Shown piece after piece: positions 1 through 6,893 of a stretch of DNA of 23,518 nucleotides (position 1 is the stretch's first letter; each line of letters begins with the position of its first letter). The stretch lies in NCBI GenBank assembly GCA_002494215.1, contig DLBF01000081.1, forward strand, positions 1-23,518. Direction: 5' to 3'. Both the position numbers and the translations under genes were made by a program. The stretch comes from Prevotellaceae bacterium UBA7028 (GTDB taxonomy: Bacteria; Bacteroidota; Bacteroidia; Bacteroidales; Bacteroidaceae). The notes below the pieces were generated by a model. The model was not told the origin of the DNA. It did not search any database and was given only the letters and a program-made list of their open reading frames with translations.

Positions 1-21
1 GATTTAAGGTTAACAAAGGTT

Positions 22-47
22 GGGCTACAGCGGTAGCCCTTTTTTTT
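22..47 (+). terminator. Rho-independent terminator of a gene left of the window
   Basis: GGGCTAC (22-28) pairs perfectly with GTAGCCC (33-39) across the loop AGCG, and eight T follow (40-47). This is a classic intrinsic terminator reading rightward. The gene it ends lies outside the window. Confidence 0.85.
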
Positions 48-205
48 GTCTTTTTTCGAAAAAAAACACCCTCTTTTTTCACTTATTTTTTGCAGTTTTT
101 CGAATCGCAAATGATGGTTTGTCATTACGCGATACAGGAAAAAATTCGTTAGGTTCAAAAAAAGTAATCCGACATTTGAGGAACTTCGGTTCCAAACACC
201 ATATT

Positions 206-246
206 TTAAGCCTGCCCCCGTCATATACAGACAAGGGCAGGCTTAA
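206..246 (-). terminator. Hairpin after the ABC exporter operon
   Basis: TTAAGCCTGCCC (206-217) is an exact inverted repeat of GGGCAGGCTTAA (235-246), giving a 12-bp stem about 55 bases past the stop of the ABC ATPase gene. There is no long T-run on the minus strand, so it may be a terminator or a 3'-end stabilising hairpin. Confidence 0.5.
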
Positions 247-301
247 TGTTAACGGACACTCTTCCGTTCGTGTTCTTTTTACTTATTAATGGTTTTCCCC
301 A

Positions 302-976
302 CTACAACTCCGTATGCTCTACAATCTGACCGTCATACAGGTTAATGATGCGGTCTGCATAACTGGCATTATGCTGCGAATGCGTCACCATGACAATGGT
401 AGTGCCCTGCTCGTGCAACTGGCACAGGAGATTCATTACCTCACGGCTGTTTTGGGAATCCAGGTTACCCGTAGGCTCGTCAGCCAGAATAATCTTAGGA
501 TTGGTCACAACGGCCCGTGCCACAGCTACACGCTGCTGCTGTCCGCCTGAGAGCTGACAGGGATAGTGTCCCCTGCGATGGGACATAGCCATGCGGTCCA
601 GTATATCCGTAACACGTTTCCGCCGTTCGCTGGCCGGCACACCCATATATAGCAACGGCAACTCAATGTTCTCATAGACATTCAGATCATCTATCAGGTT
701 AAAGCTCTGGAACACGAAGCCGATGGTCCCTCTGCGGATATTTGTACGCTCCCGTTCCGTAAGCCGGCTCACCTCCTTACCGTTCAGCATGTACGTCCCC
801 TCAGTAGGTGTGTCCAGCAAGCCCATTATATTTAATAAGGTAGTCTTGCCGCAGCCTGACGGGCCCATGATGGCAACAAATTCGCCGTCCTTTACTTCCA
901 GACTCACTTCGCGCAAAGCCCAGGTGTCAATCTCTTCCGTACGGAAAACTTTTTTGATGTTTTGTAACTGAATCAT
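302..976 (-). CDS. ABC transporter ATP-binding protein (MacB/LolD type)
   Basis: This 224-aa nucleotide-binding subunit of an ABC transporter would power the FtsX-like permease encoded just upstream. Visible motifs are Walker [10 protein letters not shown] (38-46), Q-loop Gln90, the signature LSGGQQQ (142-148), Walker B ending in Asp166-Glu167, and the H-loop in VMVTHS near residue 199. The spacing and the EPTGNLDS sequence are typical of the MacB/LolD/FtsE branch, which drives mechanotransmission or lipoprotein and peptide export rather than import. The gene follows the permease on the same strand across a 173-base gap that holds a strong hairpin. The substrate cannot be read from the sequence. 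A 12-bp hairpin (206-246) follows the stop. Confidence 0.93.
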   Translation of the reverse strand: MIQLQNIKKVFRTEEIDTWALREVSLEVKDGEFVAIMGPSGCGKTTLLNIMGLLDTPTEGTYMLNGKEVSRLTERERTNIRRGTIGFVFQSFNLIDDLNVYENIELPLLYMGVPASERRKRVTDILDRMAMSHRRGHYPCQLSGGQQQRVAVARAVVTNPKIILADEPTGNLDSQNSREVMNLLCQLHEQGTTIVMVTHSQHNASYADRIINLYDGQIVEHTEL

Positions 977-994
977 AACATTAACTGAAATTTA

Positions 995-1044
995 AGGTCC
1001 CTCCCCCCTCCCTCCCGAAAGAGGGAGGGTTAACACTGGGACCT
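995..1044. repeat. Nested GC-rich inverted repeat between permease and ATPase genes
   Basis: An inner perfect 9-bp stem, CCCTCCCTC (1006-1014) with GAGGGAGGG (1021-1029), is enclosed by an outer pair AGGTCCC (995-1001) and GGGACCT (1038-1044). It lies in the intercistronic region of the ABC operon, so it would fold in the mRNA between permease and ATPase. A second GC-rich patch continues to about 1070, and a degenerate AACT-containing simple repeat follows to about 1130. It may set relative expression or mRNA stability; that role is inferred. Confidence 0.6.
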
Positions 1045-1149
1045 ACCCCGTCCCTACCAAGGAAGGGGGGCAACTTTATAATTAACTTAAAACTCTCTCA
1101 ACTTTATACACTAAACTGACTCTCAACTCTAAAAACCCCCAACAGTCTT

Positions 1150-3597
1150 TTATTCTTTCTTAATTACGTCGGCCGGATTCAGCTTTGAGACTTTATAGAT
1201 TCTTAATCCTACCGTCAGCAGGGTTACCAGGCCTACGAAAAGGATGGAATACAGATAAGGTACAGCAAAACTGCTGAAAGTTGCCTTACCGTCGAAAGTA
1301 GTGTAGCCAATAAGAATAAAGACGAAAGACACAATGCTGCTGATAACCAAGTTCCTGGCGTACAGTTTGCCGAAGAGCCACAGAATCTGCCTCCTACCGG
1401 CACCATTCGCCTTACGGATGGCAACTTCCCGCAGCCTGCCTCTTGTATCAAGCGAGGCCGAGGAATAGAGCGTCATCACCATACACAACAGGGATACAAA
1501 ATATATTACCACCAGGACTATAATTAAAATCCCAATCGTATACAACTCCGGAAAGATTTTCTCCACCATATTGTCAACAGGGGCATTGACCGAGGTATAT
1601 ATGCCTATATGATGGTAGAGGTCATTCAGTTCCCTGACAGCATCCTTGTACTCATCATGCTTTGCTTTTAATATGATATGGGGCTTCGAATACCATTCTT
1701 TGAAATCACATCCAGATTCATCGCAAACCCTAAGGTATAAACTGTCCTGCAGAAGGAAATCCGTATCACATAAATAGTAGGCCCGGGGAAGGGCATCATA
1801 TCCATGCCTCAGAATGGCCCCATACGAACATGAAAGCCTTGCAATGGCCCCAACCTTGATGTATCCCAACTTCCCAGGCTTACCCACCCAGGGCATACCC
1901 CGATATACAGGAACCAATAAGTCGCTCTTACATTGCTTGTCAGTAGCGGAAGGCTGCAGTTCCTGTTTCAGAATATCCAGGAGATGCTTATCCGTAAGCA
2001 CCACATCACCCTTTACGAAAGGCCGGAAGTCCTCATCATAACAGGTTTCTTTACTCTTCTTCTCCCCCTCCTTCAGATAACGTTCGTAACGAATAGTAAC
2101 AAAAGGGGCAATGCCCTGTATATGCTTCAAGTGCTGCACAGAATCCGGGAACTCAGCGCGCCACTGATTTTTATCCGTTATCATACACTCCTCCCAACGC
2201 TCTATATCATTATCTACTTCTGCAAGAAAATGGAAGCGTTTCTCCCAAGTTTCCTGGCGGGCATTGATTTCCGAATGCGAAGCGTTCTGATACATATAGA
2301 TGCCAGTCATGGGAAGACTGAAGATTATCTGGCAGATTACCATCTGTAGCACAATAAACAGACTGTAGCCACGGGTCAGTTTACGCTGGCCCTTCCCCAC
2401 CACCTCGCTAAGCGGCCTGGTAACCACCTTACGGACAGAATAGACAGCAATAAGAGCCGTAACAACAAACACCGCCAAGCAAATCCACAGTTCCGTGGCA
2501 TAAATACGCGGCAAATCTACTGACAGGAACCCACCCGAGCTCATGCTGCGCAGAATAGGTTCAGAGGCTGCGACCAGCCAATAGGTAAACAGCAGGGTAA
2601 GAGGGGTTATAAACAAAAAGATGATAGCCACCTCCCATATCAGCATCCCGAAGAGCTGCCCCTGATGTGCGCCCAAACACTGGCGCAGCCCTATTTCGCG
2701 CTGACGAAGCAGGAAAAGCTGAATCTGCATTTTCAGGAAGCCGAACAAACCGATAAACAAGACACTTCCGCCCATGAGCAGCACAAGAAGAAATCCTTGT
2801 ATATCCGAACCGCTCTTCTTGGCGAGGAACTTAACCTCATATTCGGGAAGCACCTTATGCAGGTCCCTCTTCAGGTCCGCCTCAGTTTTCCCCTTAGCCT
2901 GAATAATGTTAAGTTGTGACATACCGTAACCTCCATCCCATGAGGCATCAGACTCTTTCAGCTGGTCGGTAACAACAAACATCCGGTCTTCGCAGAAGAA
3001 CCAGTCCCCCATATCCACAACATCCGCAATAACATTACGGGTAGAATCAACACAATGATGGGAATACGGGTTACTCCTGTCAATCGTAAAGCCTATGGGG
3101 TTCACCTCCTGACCGAAGGTACGCGCCAGCATACCCTTGGTCATAACCATATCACCAGGCTTCAGTACAGGAATGCGCTTGCCCGTAATGGCCGACCGCA
3201 ACCCCAAGTAGTGCAAGTGTTCCGGACTGATCCAACTCCATTCCGTGGAAACCCGGTATTGTTTCCCCTTAGGATCAACAAAGGTAGTAACGGTACTGCA
3301 GGCCTCCAAGTTAATGTCTATAAAACCGATGCTGGGAAGGTGACGGCCTTCAATACGCTGCAAAATGTCAGGCGTAATATACAAATTGCTATTCTGCTTA
3401 AAAAAGGACACAATAGTCCGTCGGCTGTCACCAGCATGCTGCATAGCCTGCCATGATCTGTACGTAGAGATAAATGTCATGCTGAAGACAACCATGCCCA
3501 CCGCCAGGCAGAGGACAGAGATGATGTTCTGCACCTTGTACTTCATCAGATTGCGCCAGGCAATACGGATGTTGAGTAAAATCAGTTCGTAATTCAT
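1150..3597 (-). CDS. FtsX-like ABC permease, two-domain form
   Basis: This is the membrane subunit of the exporter, about 815 aa. The frame is open from 3630, but I place the start at the ATG ending at 3597 (MNYELILLNIRIAWRNLMKY), because the Bacteroidota promoter box at 3630-3637 would sit inside the longer version. The layout is an N-terminal amphipathic segment and membrane helix, a large periplasmic domain, three helices in an FtsX domain around residues 270-405 (with LRQREIGLRQCLGA), a further helix near 430, a second periplasmic domain, and a C-terminal FtsX domain of three helices (with LREVAIRKANGAGRRQILWL). The duplicated architecture in one polypeptide is common in Bacteroidota and means one chain may replace a permease dimer. 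It is divergent from a two-component system that probably controls it. Confidence 0.9.
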   Translation of the reverse strand: MNYELILLNIRIAWRNLMKYKVQNIISVLCLAVGMVVFSMTFISTYRSWQAMQHAGDSRRTIVSFFKQNSNLYITPDILQRIEGRHLPSIGFIDINLEACSTVTTFVDPKGKQYRVSTEWSWISPEHLHYLGLRSAITGKRIPVLKPGDMVMTKGMLARTFGQEVNPIGFTIDRSNPYSHHCVDSTRNVIADVVDMGDWFFCEDRMFVVTDQLKESDASWDGGYGMSQLNIIQAKGKTEADLKRDLHKVLPEYEVKFLAKKSGSDIQGFLLVLLMGGSVLFIGLFGFLKMQIQLFLLRQREIGLRQCLGAHQGQLFGMLIWEVAIIFLFITPLTLLFTYWLVAASEPILRSMSSGGFLSVDLPRIYATELWICLAVFVVTALIAVYSVRKVVTRPLSEVVGKGQRKLTRGYSLFIVLQMVICQIIFSLPMTGIYMYQNASHSEINARQETWEKRFHFLAEVDNDIERWEECMITDKNQWRAEFPDSVQHLKHIQGIAPFVTIRYERYLKEGEKKSKETCYDEDFRPFVKGDVVLTDKHLLDILKQELQPSATDKQCKSDLLVPVYRGMPWVGKPGKLGYIKVGAIARLSCSYGAILRHGYDALPRAYYLCDTDFLLQDSLYLRVCDESGCDFKEWYSKPHIILKAKHDEYKDAVRELNDLYHHIGIYTSVNAPVDNMVEKIFPELYTIGILIIVLVVIYFVSLLCMVMTLYSSASLDTRGRLREVAIRKANGAGRRQILWLFGKLYARNLVISSIVSFVFILIGYTTFDGKATFSSFAVPYLYSILFVGLVTLLTVGLRIYKVSKLNPADVIKKE

Positions 3598-3629
3598 AAC
3601 TAACAATTCTTTTAATTGGTTTTCTGACA

Positions 3630-3637
3630 CAAAAATA
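3630..3637 (-). promoter_or_regulatory. -7 promoter box of the ABC permease operon
   Basis: The minus strand reads TATTTTTG, matching the Bacteroidota -7 consensus TAnnTTTG, about 33 bases before the chosen start codon. I see no TTTG -33 box about 19-20 bases upstream, which suits an activator-dependent promoter. The two palindromes at 3686-3727 lie 50-90 bases upstream. Confidence 0.5.
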
Positions 3638-3685
3638 CAATGAAAAATAATTCTTCACTCATCATTTTTCACGCTAAACTCCAAC

Positions 3686-3704
3686 ATGTCCAAACATTAT
3701 ACAC
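3686..3704. promoter_or_regulatory. Candidate regulator site 1 in the divergent control region
   Basis: ATGTCCAAACATTATACAC is a degenerate copy of the better palindrome 23 bases downstream (3709-3727). The two share TGTCCAA, a central ATT and a terminal ACAC. The pairing of similar sites about two helical turns apart suggests cooperative binding, plausibly by the adjacent response regulator. Confidence 0.4.
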
Positions 3705-3708
3705 ACTT

Positions 3709-3727
3709 GTGTCCAATTATTTGACAC
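3709..3727. promoter_or_regulatory. Candidate regulator site 2, 19-bp palindrome
   Basis: GTGTCCAATTATTTGACAC is an imperfect dyad with matching outer GTGTC/GACAC arms. It sits between the permease gene and the response-regulator gene, where it could act on both. A different short inverted repeat, GTCCC-N5-GGGAC (3742-3756), lies just right of it. Assignment to the response regulator is inferred from position only. Confidence 0.45.
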
Positions 3728-3762
3728 TCTTTAGTAGTTTCGTCCCTTCTCGGGACAAAAAT

Positions 3763-3790
3763 TAAGAATGAAGAGTGAAGAAAGAAGAAT
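3763..3790. repeat. Heptamer array (4 units) before the response-regulator promoter
   Basis: Four consecutive 7-base units of the GAAGAGT/GAAGAAT family occupy 3763-3790 with exact 7-base period. The array ends eight bases before the TATCTTTG promoter box. A false GTG start for the next gene (3775) arises inside it. Confidence 0.7.
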
Positions 3791-3798
3791 TAATACAC

Positions 3799-3806
3799 TA
3801 TCTTTG
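3799..3806 (+). promoter_or_regulatory. -7 promoter box of the two-component operon
   Basis: TATCTTTG matches TAnnTTTG. Transcription would begin near 3813, about 20 bases before the GTG at 3832 chosen as the response-regulator start. This box rules against the longer frame that opens at 3775. Confidence 0.55.
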
Positions 3807-3831
3807 CACTCAAATAAATGGTAAATGTAAG

Positions 3832-4356
3832 GTGAAATACGGAACAATACTTGTCATAGACGACAATCCTGCCATCCTGACGGCTGTGAAGATATGCTTA
3901 GCTGGCACGTTTGAGCGTGTTGTAACCCTCGATTCGCCTGAGAAAGCGTTGGTGACCATTGCTCAGGAGAATCCTGCCGCCATCCTGCTGGATATGAACT
4001 TCTCTCTGGGCGTAAACTCTGGGCAAGAGGGTATGATGTGGCTCTCGGCCATTCATCGCAAATTCCCCGACATCCCCATTGTGCTCATCACAGCCTATGC
4101 CGATGTTAAGTTAGCTGTTCGTGCGTTAAAGAATGGCGCAGCCGACTTTGTGACCAAGCCGTGGGACAACGACGAGCTTATCCGTGTACTGAAAGACGCC
4201 ATCGATAAGGCAGGCGAGATTGTTCCGCTTGAACAGTTGGAGACGGAACATGTGCGCAAAGTGCTGAACAAATGTGATGGCAATATGAAGAAAGCTGCCG
4301 ACCTTCTGGGCATCAGCCGACAGACATTATATAATAAGGTGAAAAATGAAAAGTGA
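3832..4356 (+). CDS. Response regulator, receiver plus Fis-type HTH, no AAA+ domain
   Basis: The frame is open from a GTG at 3775, but that region contains a heptamer array and a promoter box, so I place the start at the GTG at 3832 (MKYGTILVIDDNP), giving 174 aa. The receiver domain covers about 1-125, with acidic Asp10-Asp11, phospho-acceptor Asp54 (AAILLDMNF), Thr87 and Lys109 (FVTKPWD). After a short linker comes a Fis-type helix-turn-helix (about 132-170, GNMKKAADLLGISRQTLYNKV). Receiver and HTH are NtrC-like, but the sigma-54 AAA+ module is absent, as in RegA/ActR/PrrA proteins. It should bind DNA directly after phosphorylation by the kinase encoded next. The last codons come from a heptamer repeat array shared with the kinase start. 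Likely targets are the palindromes at 3686-3727. Confidence 0.88.
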   Translation: MKYGTILVIDDNPAILTAVKICLAGTFERVVTLDSPEKALVTIAQENPAAILLDMNFSLGVNSGQEGMMWLSAIHRKFPDIPIVLITAYADVKLAVRALKNGAADFVTKPWDNDELIRVLKDAIDKAGEIVPLEQLETEHVRKVLNKCDGNMKKAADLLGISRQTLYNKVKNEK

Positions 4357-4382
4357 AGAGTGAAGAATGAAGAGTGAAGAAT
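4341..4382. repeat. Heptamer array (6 units) joining response regulator and kinase genes
   Basis: Six exact 7-base units (GAAAAAT, GAAAAGT, GAAGAGT, GAAGAAT, GAAGAGT, GAAGAAT) span 4341-4382. They encode the final residues and stop of the response regulator and supply the ATG and first codons (MKSEE) of the kinase. Because 7 is not a multiple of 3, gaining or losing a unit would shift whichever frame crosses it. Confidence 0.8.
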
Positions 4383-5254
4383 TTGCTACCGCCATTATTA
4401 TAGTTTGCCTTGTTGTTGCCATTGCTGCCATAGCTGCTTTGGTATATTGGTATCGGCATCAGCGTCTGCTCCGAGAGCGGGCACAGATAATGCGCGATGC
4501 TATCAGACACAGGGATTTCTCGTTCCGCCTGCCTACACGAGGACTATTCTTTGGAGAAAAGGCGCTGCAGGAGGTGCTGAATGATATGGGGCAGGAAATT
4601 CAGAAACTGGTGGCACATAGCGAGGTGGAATCGTGGCAACGACTGACACGTGTGCTGACGCACGAAATTATGAATGCCACCACTCCCATTCAAAGCATAA
4701 GTCAGGCGTATCTGAAAAACCCCAACATCAAAGGTTCGCCCTACGAGGAGGGCATTCAGGCTATTCATGATACCAGTGCGGGATTAGCTGCTTTTGTGGA
4801 AAGCTATCGCAAACTTACTCAGTTGCAGGAGCCTGTGATAGCGGATGTAAATATGTTGGGATTCTGCAAACAGATAGCTGCGCTCTACCCCACTCTACAA
4901 TGGGATATTGACATCCCTGCCGACCTGACTCTACAAGCCGACGAGAACCTTCTGCGTCAAGTTTTCATTAATCTGACAAAGAATGCCATAGAGGCTGAAG
5001 CAGGAAAAATAGGCATTAAAGCCCCCTCCACCTCCCCCTTTGGGGGAGTGTTGTATATGGCCAACGATGGTCATGTAATCCCCCTGGATGTAGCGCAGGA
5101 GATATTTATCCCCTTCTTTACCACCAAGCAGACGGGGACAGGTATCGGCCTCTCCCTTTCCCGCCAGATCCTGATGAAACAAGGCATGACAATAAGCCTC
5201 GCAGAAAATCCCCTACGAGGCTATAACGTCACCTTTGTTATCGAAAGGAACTGA
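4367..5254 (+). CDS. Short membrane-anchored sensor histidine kinase
   Basis: This 295-aa kinase is the partner of the preceding response regulator, whose stop lies 10 bases upstream. One transmembrane helix (about 8-28) is followed by a short linker, a HisKA-like helix with phospho-acceptor His99 in VLTHEIMNATTPI, an N box (FINLTKNAIEA, near 200-210), a G1-like MANDG and a G2 box TGTGIGLSLS. With a single membrane span near the N-terminus there is no periplasmic sensor domain, so it probably senses a cytoplasmic or membrane cue or a partner such as the ABC permease. Residues 218-227 (KAPSTSPFGG) are encoded by a GC-rich palindromic element (5018-5048) that also occurs in another gene in this window. 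It lies in a loop of the ATPase domain, so activity may be retained. The first codons come from the heptamer array. Confidence 0.9.
   Translation: MKSEEFATAIIIVCLVVAIAAIAALVYWYRHQRLLRERAQIMRDAIRHRDFSFRLPTRGLFFGEKALQEVLNDMGQEIQKLVAHSEVESWQRLTRVLTHEIMNATTPIQSISQAYLKNPNIKGSPYEEGIQAIHDTSAGLAAFVESYRKLTQLQEPVIADVNMLGFCKQIAALYPTLQWDIDIPADLTLQADENLLRQVFINLTKNAIEAEAGKIGIKAPSTSPFGGVLYMANDGHVIPLDVAQEIFIPFFTTKQTGTGIGLSLSRQILMKQGMTISLAENPLRGYNVTFVIERN
5018..5048. repeat. GC-rich palindromic element inside the kinase gene (copy B)
   Basis: AAAGCCCCC (5018-5026) is followed by TCCACCTCCCCC and then a hairpin, CTCCCCC (5032-5038) with GGGGGAG (5042-5048). The left part matches 7145-7169 apart from a few inserted bases. 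Here it is translated in frame on the plus strand. Confidence 0.6.
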
Positions 5255-5362
5255 ACTTATTCCTTCTTTTTAATCGTTTTATATCCAAGGATAAAAGGGT
5301 TTGTCCTGATGACAAATTCTTTTCTTGCTGATGCATAAACAAGAAATCCCTGTAAGAAAATT

Positions 5363-5446
5363 ATTCTCACATCGAGAGAATAAATTCTCACGGTGTAAAA
5401 ATATATTCTCACGTTGTGATAATTTATTCTCACGACGTGAGAATAA
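5363..5446. repeat. Four tandem 21-bp palindromic units
   Basis: ATTCTCAC begins at 5363, 5384, 5405 and 5426, an exact 21-base period. The best unit (fourth) contains the perfect 19-bp dyad ATTCTCACGACGTGAGAAT; the other three are degenerate in the right arm. There are no unique spacers, so it is not a CRISPR. The period of two helical turns puts all copies on one face of the DNA. The position is between two converging genes. Confidence 0.8.
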
Positions 5447-5536
5447 ATTTCCTTGCCCAAAGAAAGAAGTATTTTCCGAGGTCTAAACTCTTTTCCTTCG
5501 GCAACGCTCGCCTTTTTGTAGGCTTAACAATAAAAA

Positions 5537-5560
5537 CTCCCACGTTTCGCAACGCAGGAG
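5537..5560 (-). repeat. Hairpin, first copy of the CTCCTGCG/CGTGGGAG type
   Basis: Read on the minus strand, CTCCTGCG pairs with CGTGGGAG over an 8-base loop, using two G-U pairs. The plus-strand RNA would carry C-A mismatches at those places, so the structure favours minus-strand RNA. A longer copy lies at 5789-5821. Confidence 0.5.
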
Positions 5561-5788
5561 CCATTTGGTACCATCTTGTTATTAACTTAAAACCAATCTG
5601 ATGCGATTCAATTCTCGCGTCTGTTTTCTCTTTCGGCAACCCACCCTTTCATCTTACTAAGGATGGATTTCCTGTTCATATATTATTCGATATTAAGTGT
5701 ATTTTGTGTTTCTGAATTTTATGTACCTCCACTTATTATAACGCAGAAAAAACAAAAATGTAACAGACAGGAAGTGTTAAATAAACTT

Positions 5789-5821
5789 AAAGCCCCCACG
5801 TATACTCAGCGCAGGAGCTTT
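5789..5821 (-). terminator. Hairpin directly after the lipoprotein gene
   Basis: On the minus strand AAAGCTCCTGCG pairs over all 12 positions with CGTGGGGGCTTT (loop 9 bases), using G-U pairs. It starts five bases past the lipoprotein stop and is followed only by a short T-rich stretch, so it is probably a weak terminator or 3'-end structure. It is a second copy of the hairpin at 5537-5560. Confidence 0.5.
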
Positions 5822-5825
5822 ATTT

Positions 5826-6890
5826 CTATAGCCCTAAGAACAGACTGTCCATTTTAGTGTATCCCGAAGGCGTATCATCTGGCCGGGAAGTATCAGCGGC
5901 TTTACTGGGCGTATCATCTGGCTGGGATATATTTGTGACTTTATTGTTATGAATGCACTTTACATCCCACCAGTATATAGGAATTGCCCAACGTCGAGCG
6001 CCCTCCGACTCGACTTCAAGAATCCAGAAATAATCTCCAAAAGATACCACCGAAATCAAAAATACGCCTCGACCTCTTTTATGGACATGGAGGCTATGCA
6101 TCTTTTCTTGCTTTTTTGATCCTACTTTATATAAACATGAATTATAAGAAGCACCCAAAATAGGCCGTTCGGTAATCAACTTAACCACGCGTTTGGTAAG
6201 GTCTGCAATTACAGAGTCGCTACGTTTCTCATCCCCTACACGAATCTTGTAAAGGGTACCGGTGGTCCTTGTTGCTGGCAACGAATCAGGAGGTGAAGTT
6301 TTCAACCTATTACCAACTATACTTTCAGCAAAAGGAACACCCTCATCCCACTCATAACAGACATCGTACTTTTCCACATTTTTCTGCTCTGAAATGAATT
6401 TCCGCATTAGAACGCGAATGGGGGCAGGGTCATATATCTTGGAGGAATACGTAGCAGGCCTCAACGTTGTATGGGCAAATCTTAATATATCATAGCCATT
6501 ATCATGCCTATAACGCTTAAAGTTTACCAATTCCTTAGGCTCATTATTCAAGGTGATACTGTAATCCACAGAATCGTTAGAGGAGTAGCGATAATTGTTC
6601 ACCGCTGTTTTGCATAATCTATCCAGCAGTTCCGGCGTTTTGTCTGACAAGAAAAGCCAAGTATCCTGATTCTTCTTATCGTTGTTGTCAGAAAAAATGT
6701 AATATTGATCCTCATACACATTATCGTAAGCATTATTAAAGTACATGTGGTGATTTACTGATTCTCCCCTCTCCATCAAGCTATCCAATAATTCGCTGAC
6801 GGACTCAATCTGATGCTCAGGTTTAGGCTGAGTGCATGAGGCAATGCTCAGAACAGCGAGCACTACATACATAATGTGTCTGGTTTTCAT
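5826..6890 (-). CDS. Predicted lipoprotein of unknown function, ECF operon
   Basis: This 354-aa protein is not recognised. It begins with a lipoprotein signal peptide: basic MKTRH, a hydrophobic core, and lipobox SIASC with acylated Cys19. It is therefore exported and membrane-anchored; the +2 residue is Thr. The body is hydrophilic with no repeats or known catalytic motif that I can see. The C-terminus carries two copies of a 13-residue unit containing PDDTPS, encoded by a 39-base direct repeat (5869-5922). It is the last gene of a three-gene operon, three bases after the anti-sigma-like gene, so it is probably co-expressed with the sigma factor and may be a sensor, effector or target of an envelope response. 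A hairpin follows the stop. Confidence 0.75.
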   Translation of the reverse strand: MKTRHIMYVVLAVLSIASCTQPKPEHQIESVSELLDSLMERGESVNHHMYFNNAYDNVYEDQYYIFSDNNDKKNQDTWLFLSDKTPELLDRLCKTAVNNYRYSSNDSVDYSITLNNEPKELVNFKRYRHDNGYDILRFAHTTLRPATYSSKIYDPAPIRVLMRKFISEQKNVEKYDVCYEWDEGVPFAESIVGNRLKTSPPDSLPATRTTGTLYKIRVGDEKRSDSVIADLTKRVVKLITERPILGASYNSCLYKVGSKKQEKMHSLHVHKRGRGVFLISVVSFGDYFWILEVESEGARRWAIPIYWWDVKCIHNNKVTNISQPDDTPSKAADTSRPDDTPSGYTKMDSLFLGL

Positions 6891-6893
6891 ATC

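Larger units (their letters stand above)
1..301. other. Gene-free left end
   Basis: No credible gene lies here. A small plus-strand frame starting near base 20 runs through a terminator and has low-complexity sequence, so I do not call it. The stretch holds a strong plus-strand terminator (22-47) for a gene left of the window and a 12-bp hairpin (206-246) after the ABC ATPase gene. I see no recognisable signal in 48-205. Confidence 0.6.
5255..5825. other. Convergent spacer made of repeats
   Basis: No real gene is visible between the kinase gene and the convergent lipoprotein gene. The short open frames here consist of repeat-derived sequence (VRI every seven residues on the minus strand). 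The spacer holds the 21-bp palindrome array (5363-5446), two related hairpins (5537-5560 and 5789-5821), and two copies of a TTTCGGCAAC-like string near 5490 and 5630. It looks like an accumulation point for interspersed repeats. Confidence 0.6.

Noticed and set aside
20..289. 89-codon plus-strand open frame at the left end
   Set aside because: It begins at the edge of a terminator hairpin and its T-run, shows low-complexity Phe/Leu-rich sequence, has no promoter, and continues through a second hairpin.
3775..3831. Upstream extension of the response regulator from a GTG at 3775
   Set aside because: The extra 19 codons lie in a heptamer array and across a TATCTTTG promoter box; receiver domains begin at the GTG at 3832.
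4313..4510. Minus-strand frame with LHSSLFT-type text
   Set aside because: It is the reverse reading of the heptamer array and of the kinase gene.
5363..5446. CRISPR array
   Set aside because: The repeats are contiguous at 21 bases with no unique spacers, and no cas genes are present.
5257..5639. Short frames on both strands with VRI every seven residues
   Set aside because: They are readings of the 21-bp palindrome array and nearby repeats, with no start signal.
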